A DNA stretch of 64,000 bases, from NCBI GenBank assembly GCA_022749755.1, contig CM040441.1:15253475-15317474 (forward strand). Reading direction: 5' to 3'. Below the pieces are notes generated by a model. That model worked only from the letters and a program-made list of their open reading frames with translations, had not been told where the DNA came from and searched no databases. Positions within the stretch are counted from its first letter, which is position 1. The number at the start of each line of letters is the position of its first letter. Source of the DNA: Azadirachta indica. Lineage: Eukaryota > Streptophyta > Magnoliopsida > Sapindales > Meliaceae. The position numbers were made by a program, and so were the translations under genes. Of this stretch, positions 35,245-49,008 are shown in pieces.

Positions 35245-35711
35245 TGTTGTAAATAAATTAAATAAGAATGAAAATATTTGGCTAAAATACAATTTTTTTA
35301 TAAAGGGAGAATACTCATTACTTCCATGTTTTTTGAGTTAATACTCTATTATCCTCTTATATTTTTTTTAATATCTTATCACCTCTTAAATTTTGATATT
35401 ACTCTTTAATATTTCAAATATTTTCGATTTTACTATTTTATAAATCAATTGAATTAAAGGGTAAAAACGAAAAAAAATCAAGGGATGATAAAATATTAAA
35501 AAAAATATAAGAAAATAATAGGATATTTACTTAAAAAGTAGAGGGAATAGATATTTTTTCTTTTATAAACTTTGCAAGACTTTACAATTTTTACTTTTTT
35601 TTTATCAAAACAATTGCAAGCTACACGTGTGTATATATATATATAGAGGAAGAATAGATTTGGCCGCTATGCGACATTTTGAAGTGAAGAATTCATATTA
35701 AATTCACAACA
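35245..35711 (-). repeat. 5' LTR of the copia element, interrupted by a MITE
   Basis: This LTR matches the left LTR at both ends (TGTTGTAAATAAATTAAATA and ATTAAATTCACAACA). It is longer because a 256 bp MITE plus its target duplication is inserted. Confidence 0.85.
35305..35560. mobile_element. Mutator-type MITE inserted in copia LTR
   Basis: This 256 bp element is an almost complete imperfect hairpin. The left arm (CCTCTTATATTTTTTTTAAT and neighbours) matches the complement of the right arm (TTTCTTATATTTTTTTTAAT). It is flanked by a perfect 9 bp duplication TTTTATAAA (35296-35304 and 35561-35569). The intact left LTR shows the empty site CTTTTATAAACTTT. A 9 bp duplication is the hallmark of Mutator-like elements. 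It has no coding capacity. Confidence 0.85.
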
Positions 35712-36162
35712 ACCACAGTTTATTGAAGTTTAGAATATTTATTTTCTAAAAATAAATTTAAATCTAACAATAGTCAAAAACTAATCATATATTGAATAAA
35801 GATTTAAATTGTCCAAACAAGTTCAGTATTTCATTTCTTGCATGTAAGAAATGGGAACTTGTATGCAACATCCGTTTTCACATCATGATTTTAATTAACG
35901 GTGATTAATTTGTCATTGTACTGTCCATCCGGATCTCCTAAATCGTATATTGACACGTATGTATAAAACCCGCACTCGTACGGCTCAATTCATTTTCTTC
36001 TAACGATATCCCCAAACAAAGCCTAATGACCCGACATCCGAACTCGTTGCATAGAGAGGCGATTTTTTCAATTTCCCAATTAAAAATTCAATACACGAGT
36101 TTTTAATTTTTGAATTACAACGTTCGAATCAGCTTCCTCAAAAATTCAAATTCCCCGCGAAA
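35712..36162 (+). promoter_or_regulatory. Compact promoter and 5'UTR of the EAF6 gene
   Basis: A TATAAAA box at 35962-35968 predicts a start near 35995 and a 5'UTR of about 170 bp before the ATG at 36163. The region is bounded on the left by the copia LTR, leaving only about 250 bp of unique upstream sequence before the TATA box. Confidence 0.5.
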
Positions 36163-39100
36163 ATGGATTACGACGGTAACCTTTCAAAGAAACCCTAGAT
36201 TTCTTATCTTTTCGATTAAATTGCTTTATACTTTCGATTCCCCAGACAAATAAAATCCAGGAAAGAATTTGTAATCTTTTTCTTTTAGAATTTGCGATTT
36301 TTAAAATCGGAAGTGTTTGTGAAGTTTAGGTTTCGTTTTTTCTTATAGTTGATTTTATAAGAGGCTAACAGACAGCTCGGGATTTCTGATTTGAAAAAAA
36401 AAAATGTTTATAGGGCGAAGAAATTCAAATCCTGTGGGCATGCTTGCTGCTCTCATCAGCAAGAGAGACAGGTTCCAAGAGGAGCTCCGTAATATTGAAA
36501 AGCAGGTAAATTTTCCTCTGTTTGGTTGCCTGGAAGGTAAATGAAAAAGAAAATAATGGAAAGAAATGTTTTTTGTATTTCTTTTGATTTTATCTCTAGA
36601 AAATGGAAAATTTAACTCAACTAGCCCAACTTTTTGTTGGTTTTAAGACGGATTTCCTTTAAGTCCTCTATTTTGACAACGAAAACAGACTCTAGTATGC
36701 TCTATATAGGAATTGTTTGTTGATTCTTTTAAATGTTTGTTTTCTGCAATTAACTGTGTCCATGTTTTCATATTTGTTATTATTATCATTATTTTTTTAT
36801 TTTTTGTAATTGTGGTTCAATTGATAGGTTTATGAGTTGGAGACAAGTTACTTGCAAGATTCAAGCCAATTTGGAAATGTATTGAAAGGATTTGAAGGGT
36901 TTCTCTCTTCTTCCAAGAGCACTGCAAAGTATTACTCTTCTTATCTAGCACTTGTTTATATTTTATATTTGTACTGTGATGTCAATACATGTTGATTTTT
37001 TTTTAATGGTGATTTCAAACCTATTTTTTCATAAAATTATATCTTTGTTTGTTTAACGTCTACTTTTAGAATGATTTGCCATGTAAATATAATAGTGATG
37101 GATGACTTTTTAGACTTTAGCATTATAAACATCTATGATGCACTTCTGAAAAATGGAACACATTGTGGACATTATCGTGCTAACTGAGAGTCTAGTGAGT
37201 GCAACTTTAAATATATATATTTTTTAATCTGTCTGTATTTGGATCATTTCGAAGGGAACTTTGGAAATGTCGAATATGGTAATGTCTACACTGACAAGCT
37301 TGGCCTTTGAATTTTTCAAGCTATTGTGGAGGTTTTGTTACTGAATAATTTTAACTAAAGCTGAACTGAAGTTTAATCCCTCGCATGCATCTAAGTGATG
37401 TGGTTTGTCTCCAAAATATGCTTCCATTCTTTGGCGGCAAAAGTATAAACAAGATCCAAGTTGAAAGTCATGCTAGATTATGGAAGGTATGGTGGGGTGT
37501 TGTTCACAAAAGTTACATCAGGTCAAATCTCAGCATCTTGCTCCCAATGGAAAGGGATGAATTATAGAATGAAAGAATCACCTTCCAATTCTGGCCTACA
37601 GGCTTAATGGGCCTCCAGCTAACCAGAAGGAAACAGGAAATAAAGATGAATCAAGAAGGCTTTTATGGAAAGGAAAGTACTGAAAGGTTTTATCGTTATT
37701 TAAAGCTATATTATACATTCTTTTTTAATTAGTAAACACTAGTGCTTATCTGGAATGGTGTGGATAACAAAATTAGCATTAGATACAATTAACTACTCAT
37801 AACTTGCAATTAACTCTTGGAATCATCCATAAAGGGAGTTAAGATAGCCACAAGCTTCAGTGTGTTAATGGTAGCCTATTGCACCTGAAATATAGGGGGG
37901 AGAAATTCTCTGTTGATGACGGTTACATTGTGATATTAGCTGATGAAAATACATTTTACATTCTTATCTGATGCCACAGAGAATCAAAGTTCAATGACCT
38001 TGTCAAAATTTGAAATACTTTAACATGCATTAATGGATTTTTTTTTTTCATAATTACCAGATGAAATCTTATGAAATATTTTTATTGTGATTGCACATTT
38101 TTTGGAACTCTCCCTTCACTTCCCCTAATGACTCAATCAATAAATTTTCATCAAGTTACCATGATGAATCTTAGTAAGTGCATAAATTGAGAGCATTATC
38201 TCTGATTTATTTTCAACAGACTTGTGTTGAATATTATTGATATTCCTATATCCACCTTTCAAGTATGCCTTTAACGAGATTTTATTTTTCTTGACAAATG
38301 TTAAATTGTTCTTGTAGCTTAAAGAGGCCTAGGAAATTGCAGCCTGAAGATAGAATCTTTTCGTTGTCTTCAGTTACCTCTCCAGCGGTACGTACTAAAT
38401 TTTTTGAGTGATGTATTTCTTGCCATACAAGGGAGTTTTCTTTTCTGCTGATGTATTGATGCTTGCTAGTAATTCATAGTGTTAGAACTAGTAGAATGAT
38501 CTGATTTCACCTGTCACAGAAACCTTTGTCTTATAGATGGTAGAAAGCCACATATTTGTGTGTTAGTTGTTTGAAGATCTATACATTCAAATTCTATATT
38601 ATAGAAAATTTTGTCTGTCAGTTTTCTCAAACGTTTTTAATGTCCTCAGTTGGATATTTTCTGCATGATTTAGACTCCAGTTTATGATAATTGGGCAAGC
38701 TAGAAAGGGATACCATATCTCAAGTACATTAGTATGCCGTTTGAATTTTATTTTATTTTAATGTTTCTGAATAGGAAACAATGAATTTTAATTGAAAAAA
38801 TTAAAAGATACGGAAGTGAGCTGGACGTCCACTAGGCCAAACAAAAGCAGTCCAATTAAGATTAGTATGCGATTTGATGAACCTTTACTGTTTCTATAAC
38901 TTTGTTTACATTGTTTCATGGGCTGGAATTTTTTACAAAGGCATTGAAAGATGAGTGAGTTACCAATTTGCTATTAAAAGGGGTGAAGATACCATAAATG
39001 AATAACCATGTGTGCACTATCATCGCAAGACAATCATCTCTGTTTCCAATAGCTGGTATCCTTACTAGAAAGCATGCCCCTTTTTGTACCTTGATGGAAT

Positions 39101-40257
39101 TAATTCTTTAGACAAACATCATTATCACGGAGGACTTTCTTCAAGTTCAGGAGACTCGAACCATTTCTGGAGCGGAAATCCCAGGCTGTCGTATCATCCA
39201 TGACTATTTTTCATGTCATTAATTAGTTCCACTTTAATCATACATTATCTGGAGAGTATGAGGAGAACCCAGTGTCATATAGATAATGCTGCTGAGATAA
39301 TGAGCCTAATTTGAAGCCAGTATTCCTTTGGACCTGTCAATCTAGATTTAAAATACATTGCAGTTGTTTTTAGGAAACTCTATGATTGATGATAAACCAA
39401 ATACTTTATTATGCATTATAATGTTCTTGGAATTTAACATTTTTTGGTTCAGCAGAGAAGACTGATTAATGGTAGCAATCACGGTTAACTTACCTGTTGC
39501 ATGTAATACTTCTAAGCTAATATAATGTGAAATCGTCTATTCCAATAGATGACAGCTTTGTTTACGTTGATTTCTGCTGAAAGAGCTAACCATTTAAGAT
39601 GTGGCCATTTGCCTTTTTTCTGCTTTATCATGTTTATTCTGCATTTTTTATTTTGTTTCTTTCCCCTGTCAGAATTTTAATAGTGCAACATGGTCATAAG
39701 GAGGCTGCATCTGACATGTAGATGTAGTTGAGATAACCAGATTTAGAGGGACTGGTTTGTTCACTTTGTGTTCTTTATGTTTAGGCCGAAGAACTTGGAG
39801 TTGGGCGCGATGGTAAGTCCTTAAATTTTTATTCTTTGAGTGCTGTTTCCGCGGATGGCAGTAAATTGATGATGATTTTTCTCCATTCTATTGGTTTATT
39901 GCAGATGGAAGATCCGATTATGGCCCTGGTAGGTCTAAGGGTGGAAGCATACCTTCTAATGGGCAGTAAGGGCACCCTTCCATCCTTGACAATCAACATT
40001 TTCTGAGCATTTATATTAAAGAACAAAGAACACTATAAAAGAAGAAAATTGATAAATTTATTGAAAATGTGGCCTATTTCACAGACATGAAAATCGTTTG
40101 TCCATTTATTGAATTATAACTAAACAATCAAACTGTCTTTAGGGGTAAACCAAAGAAGGGAAGAACAGCATGGGCACCCAGAGATGGGAAGAGAAACCGG
40201 CCATCCAGTGAACCAGATTTTGATGATGAAGATGATCCTGATATGAGCATGAGATAA
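36163..40257 (+). CDS. EAF6: EAF6/MEAF6-like subunit of NuA4-type histone acetyltransferase complex
   Basis: There are seven exons (36163-36175, 36414-36505, 36828-36928, 38318-38387, 39785-39812, 39905-39965, 40143-40257) with consistent phases, giving 159 residues. Residues about 12-75 form the Eaf6 domain, a helical coiled-coil region with the typical core LISKRDRFQEELRNIEKQVY followed by LETSYLQDSSQFGNVLKGFE and GFLSS. The rest is hydrophilic. A basic patch (KPKKGRTAWAPRDGKRNRPS) and an acidic end (EPDFDDEDDPDMSMR) suggest a nuclear protein. Family members are small scaffolding subunits of NuA4/TIP60-type acetyltransferase complexes. The first coding exon is just 13 nt (MDYD). The splice model was built by hand. 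The 1.39 kb intron 3 is the largest and holds no recognisable insertion. Confidence 0.92.
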
Positions 40258-41852
40258 TTTCTTATAGATGACTTGTAATGTGACCTGTGCCTGTAACAAT
40301 TGAGAAAGAATGTGCGCTAGTGTAGGTAGTTTCAGTATTTAGGCCATGTTGATTAGCATTAATTCTTTAGGATGGATGGTTGTATTGCATGCTATGAGCC
40401 TTGATATTCTTAATTTATTTTGTACTCATCATCCTCCCATTCTATATCTATGTTCTTCTTATCTGGCTACTGTTTTCCATTAATTCCAAGTTGTTCATTC
40501 TGACTCCATTTCCTTTTCTTTTTCTTTTTTTGTTTTCAAAATTGATGAATATTCGATGTGTAATATCACTTTCATCGATAAATGATTCCCACTAATTTTC
40601 ATGCTGTCTATCACAAGTTAGAAAATTTTATTTTGGATACAAAAAGTAGTGTGAAATCGGTGCGTGCATGTGGAATTATTTAGTGCATGCCTAACAACTG
40701 TATCTAATGTCTATATGATTTACAGCCATTGAAGCAAAAGTCTCCTTTTTTTTGTTTGTTTTCTTGCTGGAGGAAGTGATTACCGACTCTAATTCCTAAA
40801 TAAATTATAAAATGAGTTGTCTTATAATTAATAAATTTGCTCATCTAAGGATCAATTCAACGGACTCAAAAAGATATTTTAACAACTTGATAGCCGTTAC
40901 AGAATAAATTGATTATAACATATTATGATTAAAACAAATTTCAATGGAAAAACTATATACACTGAATTTGCTAAATTATACATAGTTAATATTTCCTTCC
41001 CCGGCTGAAATTCGGTTTCAGACAAAATAAGAACACAACAGTTGATTATTATGTGCGACAAAAATAGACATTATTATGAAACAGCTGGTGATAATTAATC
41101 TGTTTAGGTAAAGTTGATAAGATTAGAACAAGACTAAATCAATTGTGTAACTTGTGATTTCGTCCTCATCACAATTCAAATGTTATACTTCATTAGGGTA
41201 AAAATATAATTAAGCGAAAATAGTGAAGGACCTGGTTTCACCTATTCTGATCTCATGCATACATATCCTGAGTTAACCAGTTCAACAACTGAGATTAGGA
41301 TTAAGCTAGCCAATGACTTGGTTAATTATTGCAAAGTTAGATAAGATGAGATGAGATAATTATAACAGGTCAACAGCGTGTGTTTTACTAAGTTAAATTA
41401 AGGGAAGAAATTAAACTAATGCCAATTCTGACCTGGTTTAGTTAAGCTATGTATAACACTGAAACTGTCTTAGGAGCTTAATTTAACATTAGAGTAGCTA
41501 GGATTTTAATTAACACTTTCTAAGCTTGATAAATTCAAATAATCGATCGATTCTTTGATTTGGATTGATGTTAAGTTTTTAACGTGTATCTTGTAACTAA
41601 CTATCTCTATCTACCTAAATAATTTAATTAAATAGTCTATGGAGATTACATGTTCTAATTAAGGTATGGTTTGGCAGAAAATTAAACAAACTAAAAAAAT
41701 TGAAAAACTGTTGGAGAATTATTCACCTTCTTAGAGCGATTAGCAGGCGTTTCAAAATTACAAGCCAAAGTTTGAAAGTCTAAGACGGAGCAGCCCATAA
41801 TGAAAAAATTTTAAAAAAAAAAATAATGAAATCAAAATATTAAACTAATGAT

Positions 41853-41854
41853 AT

Positions 41855-41881
<27 letters not shown>
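41853..41881. repeat. (AAT)n microsatellite
   Basis: About nine uninterrupted AAT units. Confidence 0.9.
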
Positions 41882-41885
<4 letters not shown>

Positions 41886-43057
41886 ATGAAAAGATAAACC
41901 TGTAATTGAATTTCATTCAACTTTTGTGAAGTGGGGTGCTAGCTCCACTATATGTTTTAACGCACTTCCACCTTACATTTAATGAGGTATAATTTAATAG
42001 AAAATTAGAAAAATATAATCCGTAATTATCACTTACCCATCAGTTAATTAGCAGCCCACATCTCTTGTAAGGGATCCAATTTGAGTGTAATTAAAAAATG
42101 CTTATGTTTTACAGTGTTTAGGTAGTGCGCTAATTTTTAAAAAAATTTTATTAAAATATCTAATGCTATTCATAAAATACTCTGTAAATAATATTTTACT
42201 TAAGACTTAAAACGACATGAAAATCTGACTATTGTCATCAATGCTAATTAAAATTCGTAGCCTTATAAACTACACTTAAGGTTCATTAATTTACTATAAC
42301 TTTTTAAAGATAATTTTTTGAAATAAACTTTTTAATAGTAAAATTTTTAATAAAAATTTATTAATCATTGGTTGTTGCTAAAAATAATTTTTTTTGAAAA
42401 ATTTGAATAATTATTTTAATAAATAATTTTTTAATATTTTATTTTAAATAAGTAACATAAAATTTTTAAAATAAAATAAGATTATTTTAAATAAATTTAT
42501 TTTTTTTTTAAATTTAAAATTTTTTTTGTAACTAAGAATTCAAATTTTGAGTTTTTTTGAGAAAATAATTTTTTTAATTCTCAAAAGTTCATTTTCAATG
42601 TCAACTAAATATAATAATTAAATTTAATAGTAATTATTATTCATTATATAATATATATATACATATGTATGTATGTATGAATCATATAATCCATATACAA
42701 ATTAAACATATGAATTATTATAATTAGGTTTACATTAAAATTGTATCATTGAACAACTAAGGCATATTCTAATCCTTTTAATTTCATATAACAAAGCTTT
42801 CCCTTTTCTATCTCTCCTTACTTTCACGACTTGTAATAATAATTAATGTCTTTCATGGAATCAATTAACCCTAGATGTTAAGTGCATGCATGTGGCCATT
42901 TTTAATTCAACCTATATTTATAATATATGGTCGCAGTTATTGGTAGGGAAAAGCAGAAGTTGGTGACAAATGATCCAAATTAAGATGTAATTAATTAATA
43001 AATTAAGGTAGAAAAGCAAAGCATGTTGGACCATTAACCAACCGATGAAGACATTCG

Positions 43058-43061
<4 letters not shown>

Positions 43062-43092
<31 letters not shown>
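43062..43092. repeat. (AT)n microsatellite
   Basis: About fifteen perfect AT units, likely length-polymorphic between alleles. Confidence 0.9.
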
Positions 43093-43097
<5 letters not shown>

Positions 43098-44484
43098 AAG
43101 TTGGTGGAAAATATATAAGACAAAAGAAAAGAAAGACTGAAAGAGCAATCGGATAAAACTAATACATAAAAATCTTAATTATTTAATAATTAATTAATTC
43201 AATGTATGTTTAGAGTCTAAGGAAAGATAATGATATTGAAACAAACCTGAAGAGAAAACGGACAACATTTTAAGGACAAATTAACGTCTATATAATTTAA
43301 TCTAATGTAATGTCTTGCATCTTGTTTCATTCAAGCAAGTGACAATGACATTTATTTATTTGCCTGTTTTCGTTGATCTTTCCTATATATTGTTTTTTTT
43401 TTTAATTTTTATATTTGTAATTTTAATATGAACCATAATATTTGCAGACCAAAAAGAATAAGAATAGATTAATAAGGGGCACGCAGTATACAGATCGCTA
43501 GGGTTCTTAAACTTGAATTAATAATTTTAAGAATTCTCCAATATCTTAATGATTTTGCCTTAGTAATTAAGGAGTATGTGCTAAATACATTTACATAAAG
43601 TCTTTCATTTGATTAAATTAAGTGTGAAATTCAACCGACAATATCTACATTTTGAACAATAGATTTAGAGTTATTTAAAATTTAAGTGTTATGATTTTTT
43701 TTTAATATTATATAATAAAATTACTGGTCATACATATAATTTTCTTTAGACGTGCATTTTCAAAATCCCTAAATTTCTTCCTATTTCTAAAATATTTATG
43801 CTATTACAATTTGAACACAAACATGTCATATGTTAAATAAAAGTAAATATATATATCAATATTAAAAATTAAGGCATGAAAGGGATCTTTAATAAAAGTT
43901 CATCAAGCTACACTCAGTAATTAAAACTATGTTTTGCATGCTTTATTATTTGTTTTACAAGAAAAAATGGCATGGAATATTTATCATTATTTGCAAGGAA
44001 GATTTTTCAAGAATTCTAATGCAAGAAAGCACACAAAAAAAAAATCTCAAAAGAGAAAACTATTATCAATAATTTGAATGAATATCAATAATAAAATATA
44101 TATATGTAGATCTAAACTTCATGCTCTTGGATAAAAACTTAAGGAATTACAGTAAAATATCTCAAAATAGTTTCAAATATGAATTTGAACTTTAAAATAA
44201 TAAAATTTAGTAAAAATCGGTTGATATTGCTTATGTTAATAAATTTTGTTCCTCTTGTCTAAAGTTTTAAAATAATACACGCAATTAAAAGTCATTTTTT
44301 CACAAAACACATCATGTTATATTATGTCAAATTTATTAAGAAATTTTTTTCCTTCATACTTTATAATCAAGATTAATCAAAATTTATAATTTAATTTATA
44401 TGTAATATTCACAAACATAGAATAATATGCACTACTAAGCCTACACAACAAGGTATTTAATAAACATATACTTTGTATCAAAAC

Positions 44485-44503
44485 ACAACAACAACAACAA
44501 CAA
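44485..44503. repeat. (ACA)n microsatellite
   Basis: Six CAA/ACA units in a row. Confidence 0.8.
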
Positions 44504-45182
44504 TACAATAAGAAATCAGAAATAATAAAATACTTGTATATGACTATAGGCAAAATAAATTTTGTAGCAAAAATTATTTTATATAAATAAACGTGTGTAT
44601 TTGATGAAAAGCATATCAAAGTTAGCCCCAAAAATTGACTCTGACCAAAAGTACTATATGTGCTAGTGATTACTACTCGTTGCTTTGTAATGCCACTTCA
44701 AATTTGGAAATATTTGACTTGGTTTTTACTTGTGTTCACAGCTCACATGTCTCTGTGCTCATCACCAATCAATCAATCGTTCATCAGACTTTATCATTAA
44801 AAATTTGTCAATAAGCAAAACTCTGACTAAATATTAGTAGTAAAAAAAAAAGAAAAAAATAGTAAAGACCTATCTAGCTAGGAAGTCTACTGGGTCTTAA
44901 TCTTAATTATGATGAAAGTTACAATCGATTTGAGTAGAATACATTTATAAGAAGGAGCAATAAGTAGCAATTGAAGTTATAAAATTGCAATTTGCAGGCA
45001 AATCCAGTTGGATAATTTACCCAATTGTGTAAAATTAAATATTTAAAGCAATAACTTTTTAAAGAGTAGTACTAACGAGTAGTCATAATATATGCCTTTC
45101 TTTTCAAAGCAGCAGCCCATTAATATATATATTAAACAATATTTAATGGGTAAATAATAATATCAATATTATTATCGATGTG

Positions 45183-45201
45183 TATATATATATATATATA
45201 A
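45183..45201. repeat. (TA)n microsatellite
   Basis: About nine TA units. Confidence 0.8.
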
Positions 45202-46695
45202 AACTTATGATCCTTCCTCCTACATGAACGTTGGGACCTATGTAAATCTTCAAGATCGTAGTACATTGGTTAAATCGAGCAGCTAGCCTAATTAAAATTA
45301 TTAATTTCAACTTGGGTCCTCTTGACTGATTGTTAAATTATAAATAATATCATATTAAATACATTAATATAGTAATTATCTCGTTGAAATTTTTCTTGGA
45401 TTATATAATTTTTTAATATATGATCATTACGGCAAAGAATAATAATATTCAAATGTATTTGAAAGTGAAGGTAAATACAACTTACAATTAAGATCATGAT
45501 CATCTGAGTAAGTAATCAACTATGGCTTGCATTTGTATTCTGCTGCCACCTACAAGATTAGGATAAAGTCTCCAACAAGAAGTAGTCAAAATTATTTTTA
45601 ATTTACCTTTTCCTCTTCTTGCATTGTAATTTTTAGTTTAACATTAGGATTAAGTAGTCCACTCGAATTATACATGGATTAGGTCTCTCAAGAATTATAT
45701 ATATATGGTATACTCTTAATTAAAGATCATATTTAATTTGAACTAATGGAATAATTAATTCGTTAATTAAACGTTTGTTCGCATTTCTATAATTTTTATT
45801 TTTTCTAAGTTCTTTTTTTCATAATTTTTTGTTTAGCATATGAGTTGTTCTCTCCTTATTATTAGAGAAAAAGAGAGTTGTAATCCCTATTTTGAAATAA
45901 TAAAATTCTCTTATATTTATCCGTAGTTTTATTCTAATCTGTTTAAAAGTTTTTCACGTAAAATATTTGTATCGATTTATTTTGTTACTTTATTTTACTA
46001 TAAACGATTGTACCTCTTACGTATTATTGTTATTATGATGGATAATCATACTTGTTATATAATGTTGATTTTCATTATTTTCTTAATTTCATTTTAATTG
46101 CGTATTCTACTTTGACCCATCATTTCCTAACATCTTTTTCAACGGCTAGCACAAGCGTACTCTGCTCTTTCACTTCTCTTTTAATCATCATTGCTTTTTC
46201 TCCTTTAGATGGAAGGTGACAAAGAAAAATGAAAAAGAGAGGAAAGTAGTGAGAACTTGAGAGAAAAGAGGGATCTATTATACATATACATGGTTAAATT
46301 AAATAATTAATGACATGATTTTTTTGAATTACTATAATTTAATAAGGCCGAATTAATTATATATCTTTCTTTTATAGATTAAATAAATGGTTAAGTTTAT
46401 TATTATTAAAATTTTGTAATGTAAAATTTAAAACATGTCTAAATTTAAAAATAAAGTCAAGTTGGAATTAATAAAAGTAAGAAGATATACCAAAAAAATG
46501 AGATTAATTAATTTTAGTCATACATAAGACAACATCAAACATACAAAGAATAAAACAAGAAAACATATAAAGCAACGCATGCATGAAAGGATTCCACCGA
46601 AAAAAAGCAACTTGCCATTCTCATTCATACTCTATGCAATGTCTGATAATATTAATGTTATTTCTTCGAAGTCGCATTCGCTTTGAAAATATATG

Positions 46696-46696
46696 C

Positions 46697-46740
<44 letters not shown>
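46696..46740. repeat. Compound (GT)n(AT)n microsatellite
   Basis: About seven GT units are followed directly by fifteen AT units. Confidence 0.9.
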
Positions 46741-46743
<3 letters not shown>

Positions 46744-48986
46744 AGGTACGTCCATGATCCACGTACATCGACATGCATGGTCTTCATTCAATATCTTTGT
46801 CTGGGTCTAGCAATATTATTAGAATGATACGCCAATCATTCTAATCTGTCTTCTATTTATTACGAAGCAACCACGCACGTGCCTCTTTCTTTGACTATTT
46901 AATCCATTATTCCTCCTATTTTACAAAACCAAGTCAATAAATGTGAGCTCGAGTTCAACCGATATAGATAATATATGGTATATCCCTCTTTCTCATTTTT
47001 CACAAATTCACAAATAAATATCGACTTAATTTCCTACACCATAATTGAAATGTTTTACGTGAAAATTAAAAAATTGAACTTTTTAATATAAATTTAAAAT
47101 TTTCAAAACTTGAAACGTCCAACATAAAAATTAGATAAAAGTTGAAAAAAAAAAAGTGTTATAACAACACATTATATATATGAATTGTAGTCAAATCTAT
47201 TATATATACATACAGTCATTAACTAATTCACCCCATTATAGGTATCTATTGCTATTAACTAATTCCTCTTGTTTTTATCTATAAGCACGATCAACATTTT
47301 TTTTTTTTAAAATAAGTTATCTTGACTGAAACCAACCTTTGATTTGAATTTATGTAAATAAATTAAATTAAAGATGAGGTTAAAATTAGAATAATAATAT
47401 TTTTGTCGGTCAATGTTTTCGAACCAATAAACTATAACATAATTTTTTTGATTATAATAATTTTAACCCTAGTTGGGATTAATGTGAAATTAAAAATAAC
47501 TCAATAACTAATAAGGGACTCATTTGTTAAATTTACCACATTATACTTTAACGAGTTATTGTGACAAAGTTTAAGAATGAAAATATTATTATTCCCTTTT
47601 AGATTACAATAATATAAAGAATATAAATTCTGATATATATAAATTTTATTCAAATTGACCCACCCTTGTGGCAACATTATATTATCGTTAAGTGTTGTAT
47701 GTGATTCATATTTTTTTTATTCTTATAAAAATATAAGACATATAATAAACATAATATTATCACATTAGTTTTTATTATAAATTTGTATATTATAGCACTA
47801 TCAAAGTATCCTGATTTTAATTAACATTTCTTGTGGTATAAACAGGTGAATAAATAGACTTCAAGGGGATAGCCCACCATGAAAATAAGAGGTTGGTAAA
47901 TCTAATTGTCACACACCAATTTTGAGGGATGAATTTCTTTAATTTCAACGAGTACATAGGTAGAATTTAGGGCGTATGGAAAAAATTAAAAAAAAAAAAA
48001 TTAAATATGTAGAGAACGAGAACTATTAAAAAATTTATTGAACATTTTAATTACTTACTTTTATAGTAAAATTAATAAATATATAATTTTACATCTTAAA
48101 TAGAGTCTCTATCAACCCATTTAATTACAGTATTAAAATTAGGGATTTCATACACCTCGAGGGTCACATATACAACAGAAGGTAAACAAGTTGCAATTAG
48201 GTACAGCCAGATAAATAGTCTCACATAGATGATCTTTCAACTAAAATAGTTCATTTACGTACATGAAACGAACAGATCAACGGCCTAACATCCCCTAGTT
48301 TAAATTTAGCGTATTATGTTACATTATCAATCATTGATTTAAAGTATCTTGATGATACAAAATAGATTAAGACTATGATATCATGAACAGTATAAAATGG
48401 TTACGAAATCTAATGAAAAATTTCATTCACTTCTTGCTTTTTGATTCTTAAAAGTGCTTTTTGACTTTACGAAAAACGCTTTTAAATTATTAATAGTACA
48501 TTTTAGACATAATTACTTTCTAATATTTGAACAAACCAAACAAAATTGCTGTCCCAGATATGGGAGAATCACTTAATAACTTTTTCAAAACCATAAATTG
48601 TGGATTACATATAATTATATTTCTTCAATAAATAATGTCAATTAATAAATAAAATTGCATCAAATTAAGAAATTAAAATAACTAACATAACAGAAAAAAA
48701 TACTTCTATCTGTAGCCGAGTTTCTAAATTGAACTTATAAATTTATACTTCCTTTTCACTGTAATATATATTTTTTAATTTTGTGTACATTTTAATAATT
48801 AAATTTTTTTATTCATAAAAATAAATAATCAAAGCACGTGTGGTTTACACAATAAATTACGACACAAGTTGCAAACTTTAGGTTAATGTTTGTGTTGACA
48901 GACTTGACCAATTAAACCAGTCCACATACAACTCATATCTGGTAATACCATTCTTGTTTTGTACTGCACATCAAATTCATTATTAA

Positions 48987-49008
48987 AATAATAATAATAA
49001 TAATAATA
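48987..49008. repeat. (AAT)n microsatellite
   Basis: About seven AAT units, roughly 560 bp upstream of the MYB start codon. Confidence 0.85.

Larger units (their letters stand above)
26198..35711 (-). mobile_element. Degenerate Ty1/copia LTR retrotransposon with nested insertions
   Basis: Two related LTRs (26198-26405 and 35245-35711) begin TGTTG and end CAACA. They enclose a minus-strand copia pol in the order GAG-pre-integrase/integrase, linker, reverse transcriptase, RNase H. A purine tract borders the left LTR and a TTATCAG-type primer-binding sequence borders the right LTR, as expected for this orientation. Removing the CACTA element and the MITE leaves about 5.8 kb, a normal copia size. 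All frames are broken by stops and shifts. The LTRs differ by many substitutions, so the insertion is old. The 5 bp flanks (CAGAG and ACCAC) do not match, so no target duplication survives or the outer ends are slightly misplaced. Confidence 0.88.

Noticed and set aside
42918..43148. Open frame with alternating Tyr-Ile
   Set aside because: It translates an (AT)n microsatellite.
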